Below are positions 1 to 10,573 of a stretch of DNA of 64,000 bases, one piece after another. The stretch is from contig CM037593.1 in the NCBI GenBank assembly GCA_021018995.1, forward strand, positions 8,832,088-8,896,087, written 5' to 3'. This DNA comes from Chloranthus sessilifolius. Its lineage: Eukaryota; Streptophyta; Magnoliopsida; Chloranthales; Chloranthaceae. A program made the position numbers and the translations under genes. How positions within the stretch are numbered: position 1 is the stretch's first letter; every line of letters begins with the position of its first letter. The notes under the pieces were generated by a model. That model was not told the DNA's origin. It did no database searches and saw nothing but the letters and a program-made list of their open reading frames with translations.

Positions 1-348
1 TGGGTCAACGGTATGTACTTGATCAACCCAAAAACTCAACCCAACTTGACGCTCAACAAAATACCCTCTTATTATTCATGTTTTTATATAAAATATTGGG
101 GACCTGACCCAACCAGAAATTAGGGTCAGATGCTTCATGCCCGACCGATGGGTCAAGTTTATGTTCCCAAACCAATAAAAATTTGAATCAGGCTGACCAG
201 CAGGGCCTGTTCTGCAAGTAGGTCCTATTCCTATTAATTAATCCTTTATTGTGAAAATATTAGTTTATTTGGTTCCAACTTCCAAGTAATATAGGAACAA
301 AGAACCACAATGTAAGTGCTAATATAATATGTCATTTTAAATTTTCAG

Positions 349-1548
349 CGGAAGCTTTTGGTCTTCCATTTTTACCTCCATATTTATCAGCACTGAGAGC
401 CCAAGATTATAGAAAAGGAGCCAATTTTGCAGTTGTAGGAGCTACTGCGATGGATACTCCTTATTTTTATGATAGAACAGAAGTAGCAACAAATAGCACT
501 CTTCTAGTTCAACTCGACCGGTTCAAGAAGTTGTTACCTTCTCTATGCTCTACTGAGACAGGTGATTCTCATATCCATTCTCTTTATTTCATTTCTAAGT
601 TAAATAAATAGTCATTCTTTTAAGTAATATATTTGTTAGATCTGCCATCTAATTTGTCTATTTGATTGCCCACTAGATTGCCATGAATATCTAAAGAGAT
701 CGCTACTAGTAGTTGGAGAGATTGGAGAAAGAGATTACAAGTTTACGGGGATTAACACAGATGTGGTTCGTGATGTAGTCAATGTTATCACCCAAACCAT
801 CATGGTAAGAAATCCTCTATTTTGCTATGCTAAATCGATACGTGCTATTTGTTGTCATCACTATTATTAATGAATATAGTTTTTATTTTATTTTCTTTAA
901 TTCCAGGAATTGATTACTATTGGAGCGACTAATATTATGGTGCCTGGGATGTTTCCAATGGGATGTCTTCCATACTATTATGGAAATCCAGCTTTTGTTA
1001 GGGGTAGCGCTCTTGGCATTGATCCCCAAAATGGGTGTCTAAGAGATAAAAATGATCAGGCAGAGTACCACAACACGCTACTCCAATACAATATCCAACT
1101 GCTAAGAGATGTGTATCCCTATGTTAAGATCATGTATGCAGACAACTACAATGCAGCCATGCGTTTATTCAACAACCCTATTCAATATGGTAAGCTTTGT
1201 TTATAGACTTAATTTTTGAGAATTATAGCGTGCTGCCTCAGAAAGCATTAACATATTCTTCAATTTTGTCATTAATCAGGTTTCTCAAGTGATGTGCTAT
1301 CAGTGTGCTGCGGAGAAAGCGCTGCCAAATTCAACTATGACACAGGGATCGGTCATTGTGGGCAAGGAGGTTTCGTGTGTGACAAGCCAGAATTATTTGT
1401 TAATTGGGATGGAGAGTATTTCAGTGAAGCTGCTTATAAATCGATTGCCTCTGCTCTGATTTTCGAGAATTACACCACCCCTCTATTCAATCAAGACAAC
1501 TTTCGAGGACGTTGCACCATCCCCATATTGAACTCACTTTGCTTCTAA
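349..1548 (+). CDS. GDSL (SGNH) esterase/lipase-like pseudoenzyme, copy 1 (5' partial)
   Basis: Exons 2-5 are visible: 349-561, 677-804, 907-1189 and 1280-1548 (stop TAA). Exon 1 lies left of the window. All introns have GT-AG ends and phases that join in frame. The product belongs to the plant secreted GDSL family (acetylajmalan-esterase-like clade, by motif pattern). The block II glycine region (FAVVGATA) is present. Block III reads GEIGERDY where the family has GEIGGNDY, so the oxyanion Asn is Arg. Block V reads WDGEY where the family has WDGxH, so the catalytic His is Tyr and the Asp is kept. No frameshift is seen in the visible exons. The block I residue cannot be judged here. The family assignment is strong; lack of activity is inferred from the residues. 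Confidence 0.9.
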
Positions 1549-1942
1549 TAAGTGGCTTGTTCTGTTTTTTTTTTTTTTTTCACTTTGTACTCCATTTTGT
1601 TTGTAAGTACTATATGATAGATTTTGCAATTAGCATGCATTCTGTTTTTTTGCATGTTTTTTGTTTCCTTTTAGTAAAATTATGTACAAATGTCTACATG
1701 CTTTTCATGGTAGGGGAGGCAATAATTTCTAATTGATTATTGCTTAGCATGTAAGGATGAACGATGAATCGAGATCGTCCATTATTGCACTCGATGAATG
1801 GAAACACTATTTTAAAAGTTATGGATTAATTGAGTGCCACCCACACCCATAGATAAAAACGCTCGCAAGTAAATTCCCTAATCATTTCCATCAGTCCTAG
1901 AGTTAATACATTGGAATTTTTTTTTAAATTTTTTTTTTTTTT

Positions 1943-2090
1943 ATAACATAGGGTATCCCAAATTTGGGCTTGGACTAAGCCATATGGGTGACATCGTCCC
2001 GTCCCTGCACCTGTTTATCGCAGAGGGGAGTCGTCTTGAACCCGTGACCTTAGGGAGTAAACCCAAGTCGCTAAACCGTTGCGACAACTC
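1943..2090 (-). mobile_element. tRNA-derived SINE, unit 1
   Basis: Read on the minus strand it starts GTCGCAACGGTTTAGCGACT and carries a box-B-like GGTCACGGGTTCAAG about 30 bp later, as in the Au-type plant SINEs. It ends CCCAAATTTGGGATACCC then TATGTTAT and an A-rich tail (the T-run at 1918-1942 on +). It lies about 395 bp after the GDSL stop. One insertion, copied with the array. Confidence 0.7.
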
Positions 2091-2198
2091 TTTTCTGGGT
2101 AATAGCATTCGAAAGATAATTTATATTTGGTGAATGGCAACTCTGGCAACTCTTTTCTGGGTAATAGCATTTGAAAGATAATTTATATTTGGTGAACA
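2084..2198 (+). repeat. ~55-bp direct repeat behind the SINE
   Basis: The stretch AACTCTTTTCTGGGTAATAG through TATTTGGTGAA occurs twice in a row. It is double in units 1, 2 and 4 (about 14617 and 39405) and single in units 3 and 5. Confidence 0.8.
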
Positions 2199-2557
2199 GG
2201 GCTGTGTTCTTAGGGCAGTGCATGGGTCAATTTCTCTCCGCGAAACCGATCAAACCTAGCGAGAGGTACACGCCTCTTTGACATGGTGTGATTGACCTGT
2301 GATCTTAATGCCAGATATTGACTGCACAGGTCATTCTATTAGACTGCACAGCCGTGCAACACTATAGTGGCTCACCAGCTTCATCAATTGAGATGTATGA
2401 CAGGCTAACATGTTGATGAACTGAGGTCAAACTTTATGTTGACCAGAAGTTCTAATAATGGCACTTTTTTTGCCTCATTGTGGCAATGGCAGTCTTTGAG
2501 CCGAATTTAGTCCGTGGACACTACAACTTGCAAGGGAGATATATACTGTGGCCTAAA

Positions 2558-2866
2558 GTTTAAAAGGCTTGATATTTCGGGATTTGTATCTCGTGGAATA
2601 CCATCGAAGCACCTGTTTTGAAGGCCACGATGTAAATATCTTTGAAGGTAAAATTGACACAAAACATGATCTCTACCATCTGATTCGTGAACATAAACTA
2701 TTGAATCAGATGATAGGGTTTGACTGTGTTGAGTAAGATGATAGAAATCACACTTTGTGCCAATCTTTGGCACTACAAATCTTTACATTAAGCCTTCAAA
2801 TCAGAAGACTTAGATGGTGTTCCTAGTGGCAAAGATCCAAAAAATACCAAGTCTCTCTTTTAAAAT
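2558..2866. mobile_element. Long-armed foldback MITE (family FB-A), unit 1
   Basis: The left arm (CTTGATATTTCGGGATTTG through CATCTGATTC) pairs with the right arm read in reverse (AGACTTGGTATTTTTTGGAT through CATCTGATTCAATAG). Each arm is roughly 150 bp and imperfect. A transcript would form a long hairpin. The ORFs seen on both strands here come from this symmetry and are not genes. Confidence 0.65.
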
Positions 2867-2952
2867 TATGTGTTACTCTAGGCTACTTGTGAAAGGAGAA
2901 CTGTCACTAGTAAAATAACCTAATATCCTAACTCTTGATGTTTAATGGAAAA

Positions 2953-3090
2953 TTATAAACGGTGGACAGTTTTTGATGGACAAGTTTGCAGACAGCTTAT
3001 ATGACTGACTATAATGCTTGGGCCCCACTATGTGTGCAGGCAGTTGCGCCACATAAGCTGTCTGTAAAATTGTCTATAACACTGTCCCTA
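2953..3090. mobile_element. Short TIR MITE (GTGGACAG family), unit 1
   Basis: Left end ATAAACGGTGGACAGTTTTT through GCAGACAGCTTAT is inverted as ATAAGCTGTCTGTAAAATTG at the right. The right end is shortened compared with unit 5. The end sequence GTCCACCGTTTATAATTTTCC also occurs alone at 7807-7829, a second relic of the family. Confidence 0.6.
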
Positions 3091-3211
3091 TTTAAGTGCA
3101 ACTTCATTTATGTCTTCTAACTCAAGAGTTGGTATTGGGTATCTAACCGACTCCCAATCTTTATTGGAGCAAGTCATAGATTGGAGGTCATAGGTACATC
3201 ACTATTGTTCA

Positions 3212-3522
3212 CGCGGTGACAAATGTCTCCGTGACTTTCCAAATAGGTGAAATTTACCGAAACAGGGGTTGGGCGAAACTTTCGGTGAAATTTTGATGAT
3301 TTCTCCGAAATCACTGAAATTTCATTAAGTTTGACGGAATTAATAAATCTTTTCTAATTTTTGTCATTTTAAAAATAATAAATAAAATTTTTATGAAGTT
3401 TAAATAAAATTTATATTTAATATTTTTGTACTCCTCGAAATTTTTCAAAATTTTTTCGAATCTTTCTCGAAATTTATCCAAAATGAACCGAAATGTTGCC
3501 GACAACGAAATTTGTCACTATG
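3212..3522. mobile_element. hAT-like MITE (CATAGTGAC family), unit 1
   Basis: A 311-bp element between two copies of ATTGTTCA (3204-3211 and 3523-3530), an 8-bp target duplication of hAT size. The right end is GAAATTTGTCACTATG; the left end is a mutated inverse, CGCGGTGACAAATGTC. The interior is rich in CGAAATTTC motifs. Unit 5 has a single ATTGTTCA at the matching place (53149-53156), which is a clean empty site. Confidence 0.85.
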
Positions 3523-3804
3523 ATTGTTCATCAGGGGTACGACTTAATGCAAAGGGTCTATTATAAAGATATGGAGGATAGAAGATTGCATTAAAATAAA
3601 GGGGGTGGATGGAAGATTGCATTAAAATATCGTCATCTTGTGATTAAAAGTGGTCAAACACCTTTAAAGTGAATGGCTAAAACATATTTTGAGTTTTATA
3701 TGGTAACCATTTGCTATAAAGCCGTTTGATTGATATGAATCAATCAATTTTGTGCCACATGTATCTAGTTAGTAAACCGTTCCAATCTAAAAATAGTTCA
3801 ACCG

Positions 3805-3880
3805 ATTGAGAAGTAGCTCAGTTTGTATCCTCACTCATTTGTGAGGCTTGAGGTGGTGGGCTCTAATCTCCACCTTCGTC
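3805..3880 (+). repeat. tRNA-like SINE head relic, unit 1
   Basis: GTAGCTCAGTTTGTATCC resembles box A and GGTGGGCTCTAATCTCC, about 40 bp on, resembles a decayed box B. The unit 5 copy (about 53434) reads GAGTGGTAGCTCAGTT, closer to a tRNA. It has no cloverleaf and no CCA-type end, so it is not a tRNA gene. It recurs at about 16333, 28693 and 41133. Confidence 0.4.
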
Positions 3881-3927
3881 CAATGATCAAAACAAAAGAT
3901 AATTCATACAATATTCAATACTAGTCT

Positions 3928-4064
3928 TCTCTGTTGGGGCTTCTTTATTTTTAGTTTTTGGTTTTTTCTTGTTTGCATAGTTTTTCCTTTTGGTCGGCTC
4001 TTTGTTGTATTTTTCTAGCTCCTCGCTGCTTCGTAATACATTCTGATTTACTAATAAAAAATAA
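3928..4064 (+). mobile_element. 5'-truncated LINE fragment with 17-bp TSD, unit 1
   Basis: About 137 bp ending GATTTACTAATAAAAAATAA, the form of a plant L1 3' end. It is flanked by ATATTCAATACTAGTCT (3911-3927) and ATATTCAATACTTGTCT (4065-4081), a 17-bp target duplication with one change. The insertion is in all five units and so predates the array. Confidence 0.75.
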
Positions 4065-4276
4065 ATATTCAATACTTGTCTAAAGAAGAAACATCTTTGA
4101 AGCTTGATCCCTTTCTTTTGTAACGACCCAAAATCCCGTTCAAGAAACAATGGAATTCCGCATCGTTATCCCCATCACCAGGGAGTTATCGTCGAATATC
4201 TATCGGCATATTTCCAGGATCCCTACAGGCAAATGCGTATCCGATACATCCAATATCTATCGGCCAATCAAGCCAA

Positions 4277-4457
4277 CACTACAAAAAATAAGACTATTAG
4301 CGACAGTTTTTTATTAAAATATTGCCGCTATTAGTCCTGTCGCTACAAAAAACTGTCGTTACAAAAATAATAGCTGCAATTTTTTATAGCGATAGGACTA
4401 ATAGCGACAGTTTTTTATTAAAAAAAACTGCCGCTAATAGTCTTATTTTTTGTAGTG
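4277..4457. mobile_element. CACTA-type MITE, unit 1
   Basis: 181 bp with ends CACTACAAAAAATAAGACTA and TAGTCTTATTTTTTGTAGTG, perfect inverted repeats extended by TTAGCGACAG/CTGCCGCTAA. Flanking 3-bp duplication CAA (4274-4276 and 4458-4460), the size expected of CACTA elements. Subterminal AGCGACAG motifs recur on both strands. Unit 5 shows the intact pre-insertion site with one CAA (53910-53912 region). Confidence 0.88.
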
Positions 4458-4486
4458 CAATATATATTCAAGCACTTTTTTTATTT

Positions 4487-4491
<5 letters not shown>

Positions 4492-4531
<40 letters not shown>
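4492..4531. repeat. (TA)n tract, unit 1
   Basis: About 40 bp of alternating TA just after the CACTA MITE. It is only about 12-16 bp long in units 2-4. Confidence 0.95.
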
Positions 4532-4535
<4 letters not shown>

Positions 4536-4545
4536 AAAAATATGA

Positions 4546-4690
4546 AAAAAGGTATTATTGGTATTTTGTCTGGGTCATATCCAATTCATATCAACTGATA
4601 TGACCTATATATATATATATTATTGGTATTTTGTCTGGGTCATATCCAATTCATATCAACTGATATGACCCGATATGGGCTGATATGATT
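4546..4690 (+). repeat. Duplicated ~62-bp segment split by (TA)n, unit 1
   Basis: TATTATTGGTATTTTGTCTG through CAACTGATATGACC occurs twice, separated by a (TA)n stretch. Unit 2 has the same doubling (17055-17215) with a longer 42-bp (TA)n at 17108-17149. Units 3 and 4 have one copy. Confidence 0.85.
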
Positions 4691-7302
4691 CAATATTTGA
4701 CTATTTTGACCTCATATTAAATAGGGGTGTATATTTGTATTGGCCGTTGCTTATACAAGCAACTATTGTAATCGATGGATGTCTGACCCAGCCCAAACCA
4801 TCTTGTGAAAAATTAACAGCACGACCCCTCGGAATTTGTGCACACCAACCCATAGACCCAGACTTTGTAAAAAGCTCGTATACCTAGATTTGGACTTAAT
4901 GAAGGCCCAAGAGACCTAGGAAATGACCCACAGACCTCTATGTTGAGAACTTCGAAGAGATTAAGGCTGATGGCCTGGCCCAAAAACATGACATGGGTTG
5001 TACTACTAGCATTCTCATGCTTACGAAAGACTATAAGTAGATAATTAAGTGGACCACCCTTATAATCTTAGCCTGCTGGGTCCTAAGCCCAACTTAATTA
5101 ATTCTAGAACCTCAGGTATGGACTCGACATTCCCACCTGAATTAATAATCACGACTTATAATTCATACGAGAGCTTATAGATGCTCTAAGAGCATTTAGC
5201 CAAATTTTTAAGGAAATAATATTAAGTCACTGACTCAATAATTGAACAAAAATTGAGAATAAGTTAGTATACCCGTTAGGAGGGGATACACTCGATGAAC
5301 ACCATAAATAGTATCCCAATATTATGATTAGTTGGAAATGTTCAACTATCATACTGATAGGAGTTATAGTCAACGATTGACTCGACTAAGGTGTTAGCAA
5401 AAATATAGGAAATAAGAAAGCACCTTAGGATAACTGGAAATGGGCACCTTAAGGATAACTCAATGTAGGACAAATACTTCTTCCTTATGAATAACGATAA
5501 ATATAAGTCCAATGGGGACTCTAAACTAGATGACATAGTGTGAATTGATCCTATGCAATCCTCCCTAAGGATTGAGTTTTGATTGAGATTGATATAAATG
5601 AATGATGATTGATTGATATAGATAGATATGGATTTGGATAGATAATGATGATTGATATAGATAAATAATGATTGAGAATTTAATTGATATAAGACATCCA
5701 ATAATGATATTGAACAATGAAACACACATTGAAAAATGATTAGCGAGCTCACAAAGATAGAGTAACCAAATCGACACCGAATAATGATCTAAGCTGATTA
5801 TCGAAATTCTAAAAAAAATATGAGGTAATGGAAACTTGTTGAATATCGAACCCAATTTTGGGATAAATTGAATAATATCGAATTGAAAAAGGGTGATGAA
5901 ATTACGGAAAATTGATATTGATGATTGAATATTGAAATCGAATATAATTACCGAAATCGTACTAAAGAAATTTGATTTGAAATCAAAATATCAAATATTG
6001 ATATAGAAAATTGAAAGTGGAAAGATGATACTGCATTGAATATTGAACCTCGCATAGCTAACCACTGTTCTTGCGAACGGGCTCGTTATGGGCGACTCAT
6101 ATTCTTACAAGTTTGAAATATCAGTTGAAAATTGGGTCTCGTTAGACTAATATGGTTATTGATCATGGTCTTGATTGACTAAATTGCGAAAAGTGTCAGC
6201 CTTTGTTTGCGCAATATTGATAATTGATATTGATATCAGATTATGGTTGGTGTCTAGTATCGCACTGAATTAATTTAAAAGACACTTAATAAATCATTTA
6301 ATTGATAAATAAATAAATAATTTAAAAAAAAGACACTTAATAGACCAGTAAATTGGTGACCAATGAACTAATAATTTGATTAGCAACCTCGTAAACCTCA
6401 TAAACTTAATAATTCCACAATTCTTGCTAAATTTCAAATTTATAGTATGTTGTTTTCTATCATAGTAATGGTAGTTGCAATTAAATATTTCCTGTGTAGA
6501 TATTATTTCTATATTGTGTTTATACATCATACTTTCCTGCTTAAGATTGATTGTGAATTATCTTTATTATTTTGTTGATATCACGACACAATGTGAAACC
6601 CTCTTATGCATATGAACTATAAGCTTAGCTACATTAAATTATACTGAAAATCATAATTCAAAATAATTAAGACTTTATTAAACTTCACTGCTTACGGTCC
6701 TTTCTTGACCCAAAAATTTCAGAGGCAAGCCAGCAACTACTCAGTCAGAGCTAGGGAGTAGGATGAGGAGAGATCCAGGAGCGATCACTGAGCTGATAGT
6801 TTGAGCTCGCTTTGTTTATAGAGCTACCAGTACCTGCACACGTGACTAATTCGCATGTTTATTGGATATTTTCCTTGAGTTGTTTTGTTAAGTCCAGTGG
6901 TTTTGAAATCACTGATGAAATTTTGTAATTGGACTTATTGTAAATATTTGTTTTTAAAGGTTGAACTTTTAACTATATTTCATAGGTCTTATAATTCCGC
7001 GATAAGTAAGATTTTTACGTTTTGAATTTTGAAAATTGAAATAGCTCGATCTGGTTAACGAAAATGAAAAATCTTTTCGCAAAACGCTTCTGTAATTATT
7101 ATAAATTCTTTCAAGAATAGAAGAATGATTTAATCGAAATTGAATGGGCCTATGTCGCGCCGACCCAGCTCGTGGATCGGAACATACGGATCGCGAGAGT
7201 TGTCCCAAACGTGCTAGGCCAAGGGCTGAGGGCATGACAAGAAAACCCATCGAATTGATCGTACCCATTTGTAGCCTTAGCTCACATGTACTTTTGTAAC
7301 AT

Positions 7303-7470
7303 TTAGGGCTGTCAATCGGCCTTGTTAATTGCGACTTCGTCTAGCTCGGAATGGGCCTGGTTTGGGCCAAGTTTGTAAGCCCAATTTTTGATTGGACAAT
7401 TATGCAAGCAGGTTGGGTTCGGGTTTGGGCAACACAGCCCATCGGGTCCTTGCTATAGGGTTTGCAAACA
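7303..7470 (+). repeat. hAT-type terminal relic AGGGCTGTCAATCGG, unit 1
   Basis: TTAGGGCTGTCAATCGGCC followed by GGGCC-rich sequence has the look of a widespread non-autonomous plant element end. Related ends occur at 56147 (AGGGCTTTCAATGGGCC) and 60157 (AGGGCTACAACCGAGCC). No second end or target duplication could be fixed. It recurs in units 2-4 (about 19820, 32135 and 44553). Confidence 0.4.
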
Positions 7471-7924
7471 AGCTCGCCTGGAATCTAGCTTAAAGAATAT
7501 GTAAACTTGGTTTGAACCAGAATGGAAACCCAACCCAAACCTATAAGCTGGGTTCAAACACAAAACTTGGCTTGAATATATCTAGGGGAACTTCGGGCCA
7601 AGCTTAGACTCACTGCATTAAACCCATCCCATTTACTAATTCAGTAGGTATTATTACTTAAACAAGGCCTTGGGTCTCAACACTAATCCTAAACTTAAAA
7701 TTGGCTACAAGTACAGTGGAGCTTAATTAATGCAGGTCGGTGCTCAACTAGTGCAGCCAATCACGTCGCGCCACGTCAGCCGCTTGCACTTTGTCTGCAT
7801 CAAATTTGTCCACCGTTTATAATTTTCCTTAGATAAATGTGTCACGTAAGGGCTGGCTGGGGTCAACCTCATTCGACCCTAGGTCCTCAAGGCTGCCATA
7901 TAGTTAGCTCTATGCCGGGACTGA

Positions 7925-8379
7925 AAAAATTTCAAAATAACCCCTGAACTTACACCCCGTTATTAATAACGCACCTAAACTATTAATAATATCAAATGGG
8001 CACTCAAAGTACACTTAAGTTCATCAATTAAACCCCTACTATCACCTTCCGTTAAAGGTTGTTGAGTTGGCAGACAACTCAGCAAAATAGCGTGCGTGGC
8101 ACCCAACATTTTTGTGAGTTTATTAATGACGGGGTGAAAGTTCAGGGGTTATTTTGAAATTTTCCAAAGCCAAGTCATCGCCAAGTTGCGTGCCGCGCAT
8201 GCTATTTTGCTGAGTTGCTTGCCAACTTAGCGTTTTTCGTTCAACCATTAACGGAAGTTGACGGTAGGGCTTAGTTGATGAACTTAAGTGTACTTTGGAT
8301 AAATATTTGATATTATCAATAGTTTATGTGTGTTATTGATAACGAGGTATAAGTTCAGGGGTTATTTTGAAATTTTTCC
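7925..8379. mobile_element. Foldback element FB-C (AACCCCTGAACTT arms), unit 1
   Basis: The left arm AAATTTCAAAATAACCCCTG through TTCCGTTAA is matched in reverse by the right arm (TTAACGGAAGTTGACGG through GGGGTTATTTTGAAATTT), with a third, inner reverse copy of the terminus at about 8110-8163. Total about 455 bp. The pattern suggests one foldback with an internal terminus duplication or two nested elements. Confidence 0.65.
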
Positions 8380-8872
8380 TAAAAGTATAATTTTAATGGT
8401 ATAAAATCAATTAGGTACGACCAATTATTTTTTTACCTAATGGAATAAAATCATTTTGGTGTTTAAATATCAGTCAGAAGCCATTATTCCATTCTTTTTA
8501 GGTACGGCCAATTTTTTTTTACCTAAGGGGAAAATGGCATATGCTCGACTTGACCCGACCAGGCAAGAAAACCAAGCCTGACTAGAAGCCCGACCTGAAA
8601 ACCTGACTTGACCTAGTAAAAAATTCCTTTAGACATCTATCGGGTGATTTGAACATAAAAAAAAACTAACAAATAAGTATAATCCAGAAATTTTAATTAA
8701 GTATTTATTCCTTCTTGACTTTAACTTTCTTGAGGATTTTATTGTCTTCATCATCTGTAGTCTTATATTTAATACTTTGACATATCTACGATCTTGTAGG
8801 ACGATTTTAGTAAATTGTATCTTGCACTTTGACTTGAAAGAGATACTCATTTATGAAATATTGACACTAAAT

Positions 8873-9275
8873 TTGATTTTATGGTCACTTTTTTGGCATC
8901 TGTGTCATGTCAAATCAATGCTAACCATTTGATGGTACACCCATTATCTCGAGATCAAGTGTGTGAAAGGTTGGAACGAAAAACATTCTCCATCATTTGG
9001 TTCAAAACTATCAATTGGTTTGAACATGGGCACCTTAATAGATTTGGTGGACGTAATAATAGGTAAAATCACATTTAATAAAATAGCGTGTCATTCATTT
9101 CGTTTAAATTTGATTTTAAGGTCACTCTGGAATTTGTGCACGTCAAATCAATATCTGACCGTCTGATGGTACGCCCATAATCTCAAGATCAAGTGTGTGA
9201 AAGATTAGAATGAAAAACGATGTTATCATCCAATTTAAAGCATTAATGGGTTGTAACATGAGCGCCCTCAAAAAT
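8873..9275 (+). repeat. Diverged ~235-bp tandem duplication, unit 1
   Basis: The block from TTGATTTTATGGTCACT, through GATGGTACACCCATTATCTC and GATCAAGTGTGTGAAAG, recurs from 9110 as TTGATTTTAAGGTCACT, GATGGTACGCCCATAATCTC and GATCAAGTGTGTGAAAG. A third partial match (GTACGCCATGGTCTCAAGAT) is at about 10698. The same block is in units 2-4 (about 21402, 33700 and 46130). Short ORFs here differ between the two halves and are not conserved as protein. Confidence 0.7.
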
Positions 9276-9279
9276 TCAG

Positions 9280-9940
9280 TTGGGGTATTTAAAATCATAA
9301 TCATATATTATCAGTCAATCACTAAAAAACTAATAACAATTATTGTTAAATATTAGATTGATTCGAGTATTTTGTAGAACTTATTCTTTTATAATATCTA
9401 AAATTTAATTAAAATCTGTCTTACTCACTGGTACGCATGTCATAATATTAGTTTTGACCGATGAAAACAATAAAATCAATAAAATTGGCGAAATAATAAA
9501 TCCAATCTTTTATCCAATTAAATTATCAAAATTATTTGGTTTCAGTAGTTTCTTATTTTTTCTTTATTTTTCCATTTACAGTAAATACTATATTTTTATT
9601 TATGTATAATCATATATAGTTATATCTATTTACTATGTTTAAATATTTATTTTGTACTATAGATACATGTTTCTATCCTATCACGTTCAATTAATTCGAT
9701 GATATATTAATTATTAATTTCTACTTTAATTTTATAATAACTAATATAACTAAATCAATAGGCTTCGAATTTTCATACCCTACGTATTTATTAATTATTA
9801 TTAAAAAGATGAATAGTAATGTCCATCCATACATAGGAGTCCAAGTTTTGACTCGAAACCCAAACTGAAAATCGGCGAATCGAATTGGTCTAAACAAACC
9901 CGAAAACTGATACTGAAGCTATTCTTGACCCGTTTCGGTT
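9280..9940. other. AT-rich spacer with no recognised feature
   Basis: About 660 bp of AT-rich sequence with no open frame, no clear TIRs and no RNA motif that I can see. It is nearly identical in units 2-4 (about 21800, 34100 and 46530). Confidence 0.6.
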
Positions 9941-9941
9941 T

Positions 9942-9961
9942 GGGGGAGGGGGGGGAGGGGG
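9942..9961 (+). other. G-quadruplex-type G tract, unit 1
   Basis: GGGGGAGGGGGGGGAGGGGG, 18 G in 20 bases, in an otherwise AT-rich spacer about 1.5 kb upstream of the GDSL start. It fits the G3+N1-7 pattern on the + strand. Confidence 0.75.
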
Positions 9962-10099
9962 TCAAAAATCGAGAATTTATTAGGTAGGATGAGAAAACCG
10001 AAAAAGTAGCTTAAAATAATAAAATGGTGATTGCATCCCTTTCAAATCCATGATTGCTTGAAATTAGGTGATGGAGGTCATTTTTCACCCCAATCTTTT

Positions 10100-10529
10100 G
10101 TAGAAGGGAGTCATTACTTGCACACACTTTTCAAGTGATTGCACCGGATTGCACCAAATTTAAAAGAACGACTTGCAAGTTTGACGACCCCTACTACGTA
10201 AAAACACCACCTAAGCCGTTTGATTTGAAGGTCATGATTTAAAGATATCAATTGCAAAAGATTAGAACAAAATATAATTTTCATCAGCTGATTAAATGGA
10301 GTCAAAGGATATTATATAATTCAACAGTTCACTACAATAGATCATATGAAAAATATGGCTTTTTACTCCAATTTTATATACAAGAGATCTATTGATCATG
10401 AACATCAAATCAGACGGCTCAAATTGAATTTTTATATATCACATGTCCCTAAAATATCAAATCTTTCTTTAAATTTGGTGCAATCACTTAAAAAACGTGT
10501 GGAAGTAATGGCTCCCTTTGTAGAATAGA
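10100..10529. mobile_element. Long-armed foldback MITE FB-D, unit 1
   Basis: The left end GTAGAAGGGAGTCATTACTT and GTGATTGCACC...AAATTTAAA are matched in reverse at the right end (AAGTAATGGCTCCCTTTGTA). Arms run about 180-200 bp with decay. Small ORFs on both strands (10114-10305 minus, 10346-10528 plus) are products of the symmetry. Confidence 0.65.
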
Positions 10530-10573
10530 TCTTGAGACCACGATCTTATCCTTAGATGGCTAGTTTATTATTC

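Larger units (their letters stand above)
4119..7239 (+). mobile_element. Solo-LTR-like block of a Ty3/gypsy (Del/Tekay-type) element, unit 1
   Basis: About 3.1 kb beginning TGTAACGACCCAAAATCCCG and ending GGGCTGAGGGCATGACA, the start and end form common in long plant gypsy LTRs of this type. The interior has GAT-rich low-complexity stretches (5570-6000), a coding-like GC-richer patch (about 6690-6840) and an AT-rich block before the end, as expected of U3-R-U5. There is no primer-binding site after the end and no matching 5-bp duplication, so it may be a solo LTR with decayed flanks. The CACTA MITE and TATCGG-rich repeat sit inside it. Minus-strand ORFs here (for example 5342-5752) have low-complexity I/Y/S composition and are not genes. 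Confidence 0.55.

Noticed and set aside
1512-1736. 74-codon ORF over the GDSL stop
   Set aside because: Out of frame with exon 5 and built on a poly-T tract in the 3' UTR.
2507-2773. 88-codon minus-strand ORF kept in four units
   Set aside because: It lies in the arm of foldback MITE FB-A; open on both strands because of the symmetry, and units 2 and 5 change it by indels.
3311-3505. 64-codon ORF rich in F/K/I, identical in four units
   Set aside because: It is inside the hAT-like MITE. Identity reflects recent copying and not selection.
3811-3870. Possible tRNA gene (TAGCTCAGTTTG...)
   Set aside because: Box A is fair but box B is decayed and no cloverleaf or acceptor stem could be paired; more likely a SINE head.
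3887-4150. 87-codon lysine-rich minus ORF
   Set aside because: Antisense of the T-rich LINE 3' fragment.
4104-4334. 76-codon + ORF crossing the LTR start
   Set aside because: It spans three unrelated elements (flank, LTR edge, CACTA MITE end), so it is a chance frame.
5342-5855. Overlapping 136- and 96-codon minus-strand ORFs, repeated in units 2 and 3
   Set aside because: They are the antisense of a GAT/ATT-rich low-complexity part of the LTR-like block; the products are I/Y/S/Q-rich with no domain, and unit 4 breaks them.
6969-7268. 99-codon minus-strand ORF (units 1-3)
   Set aside because: It is antisense to the end of the LTR-like block, has no family features, and is broken in unit 4.
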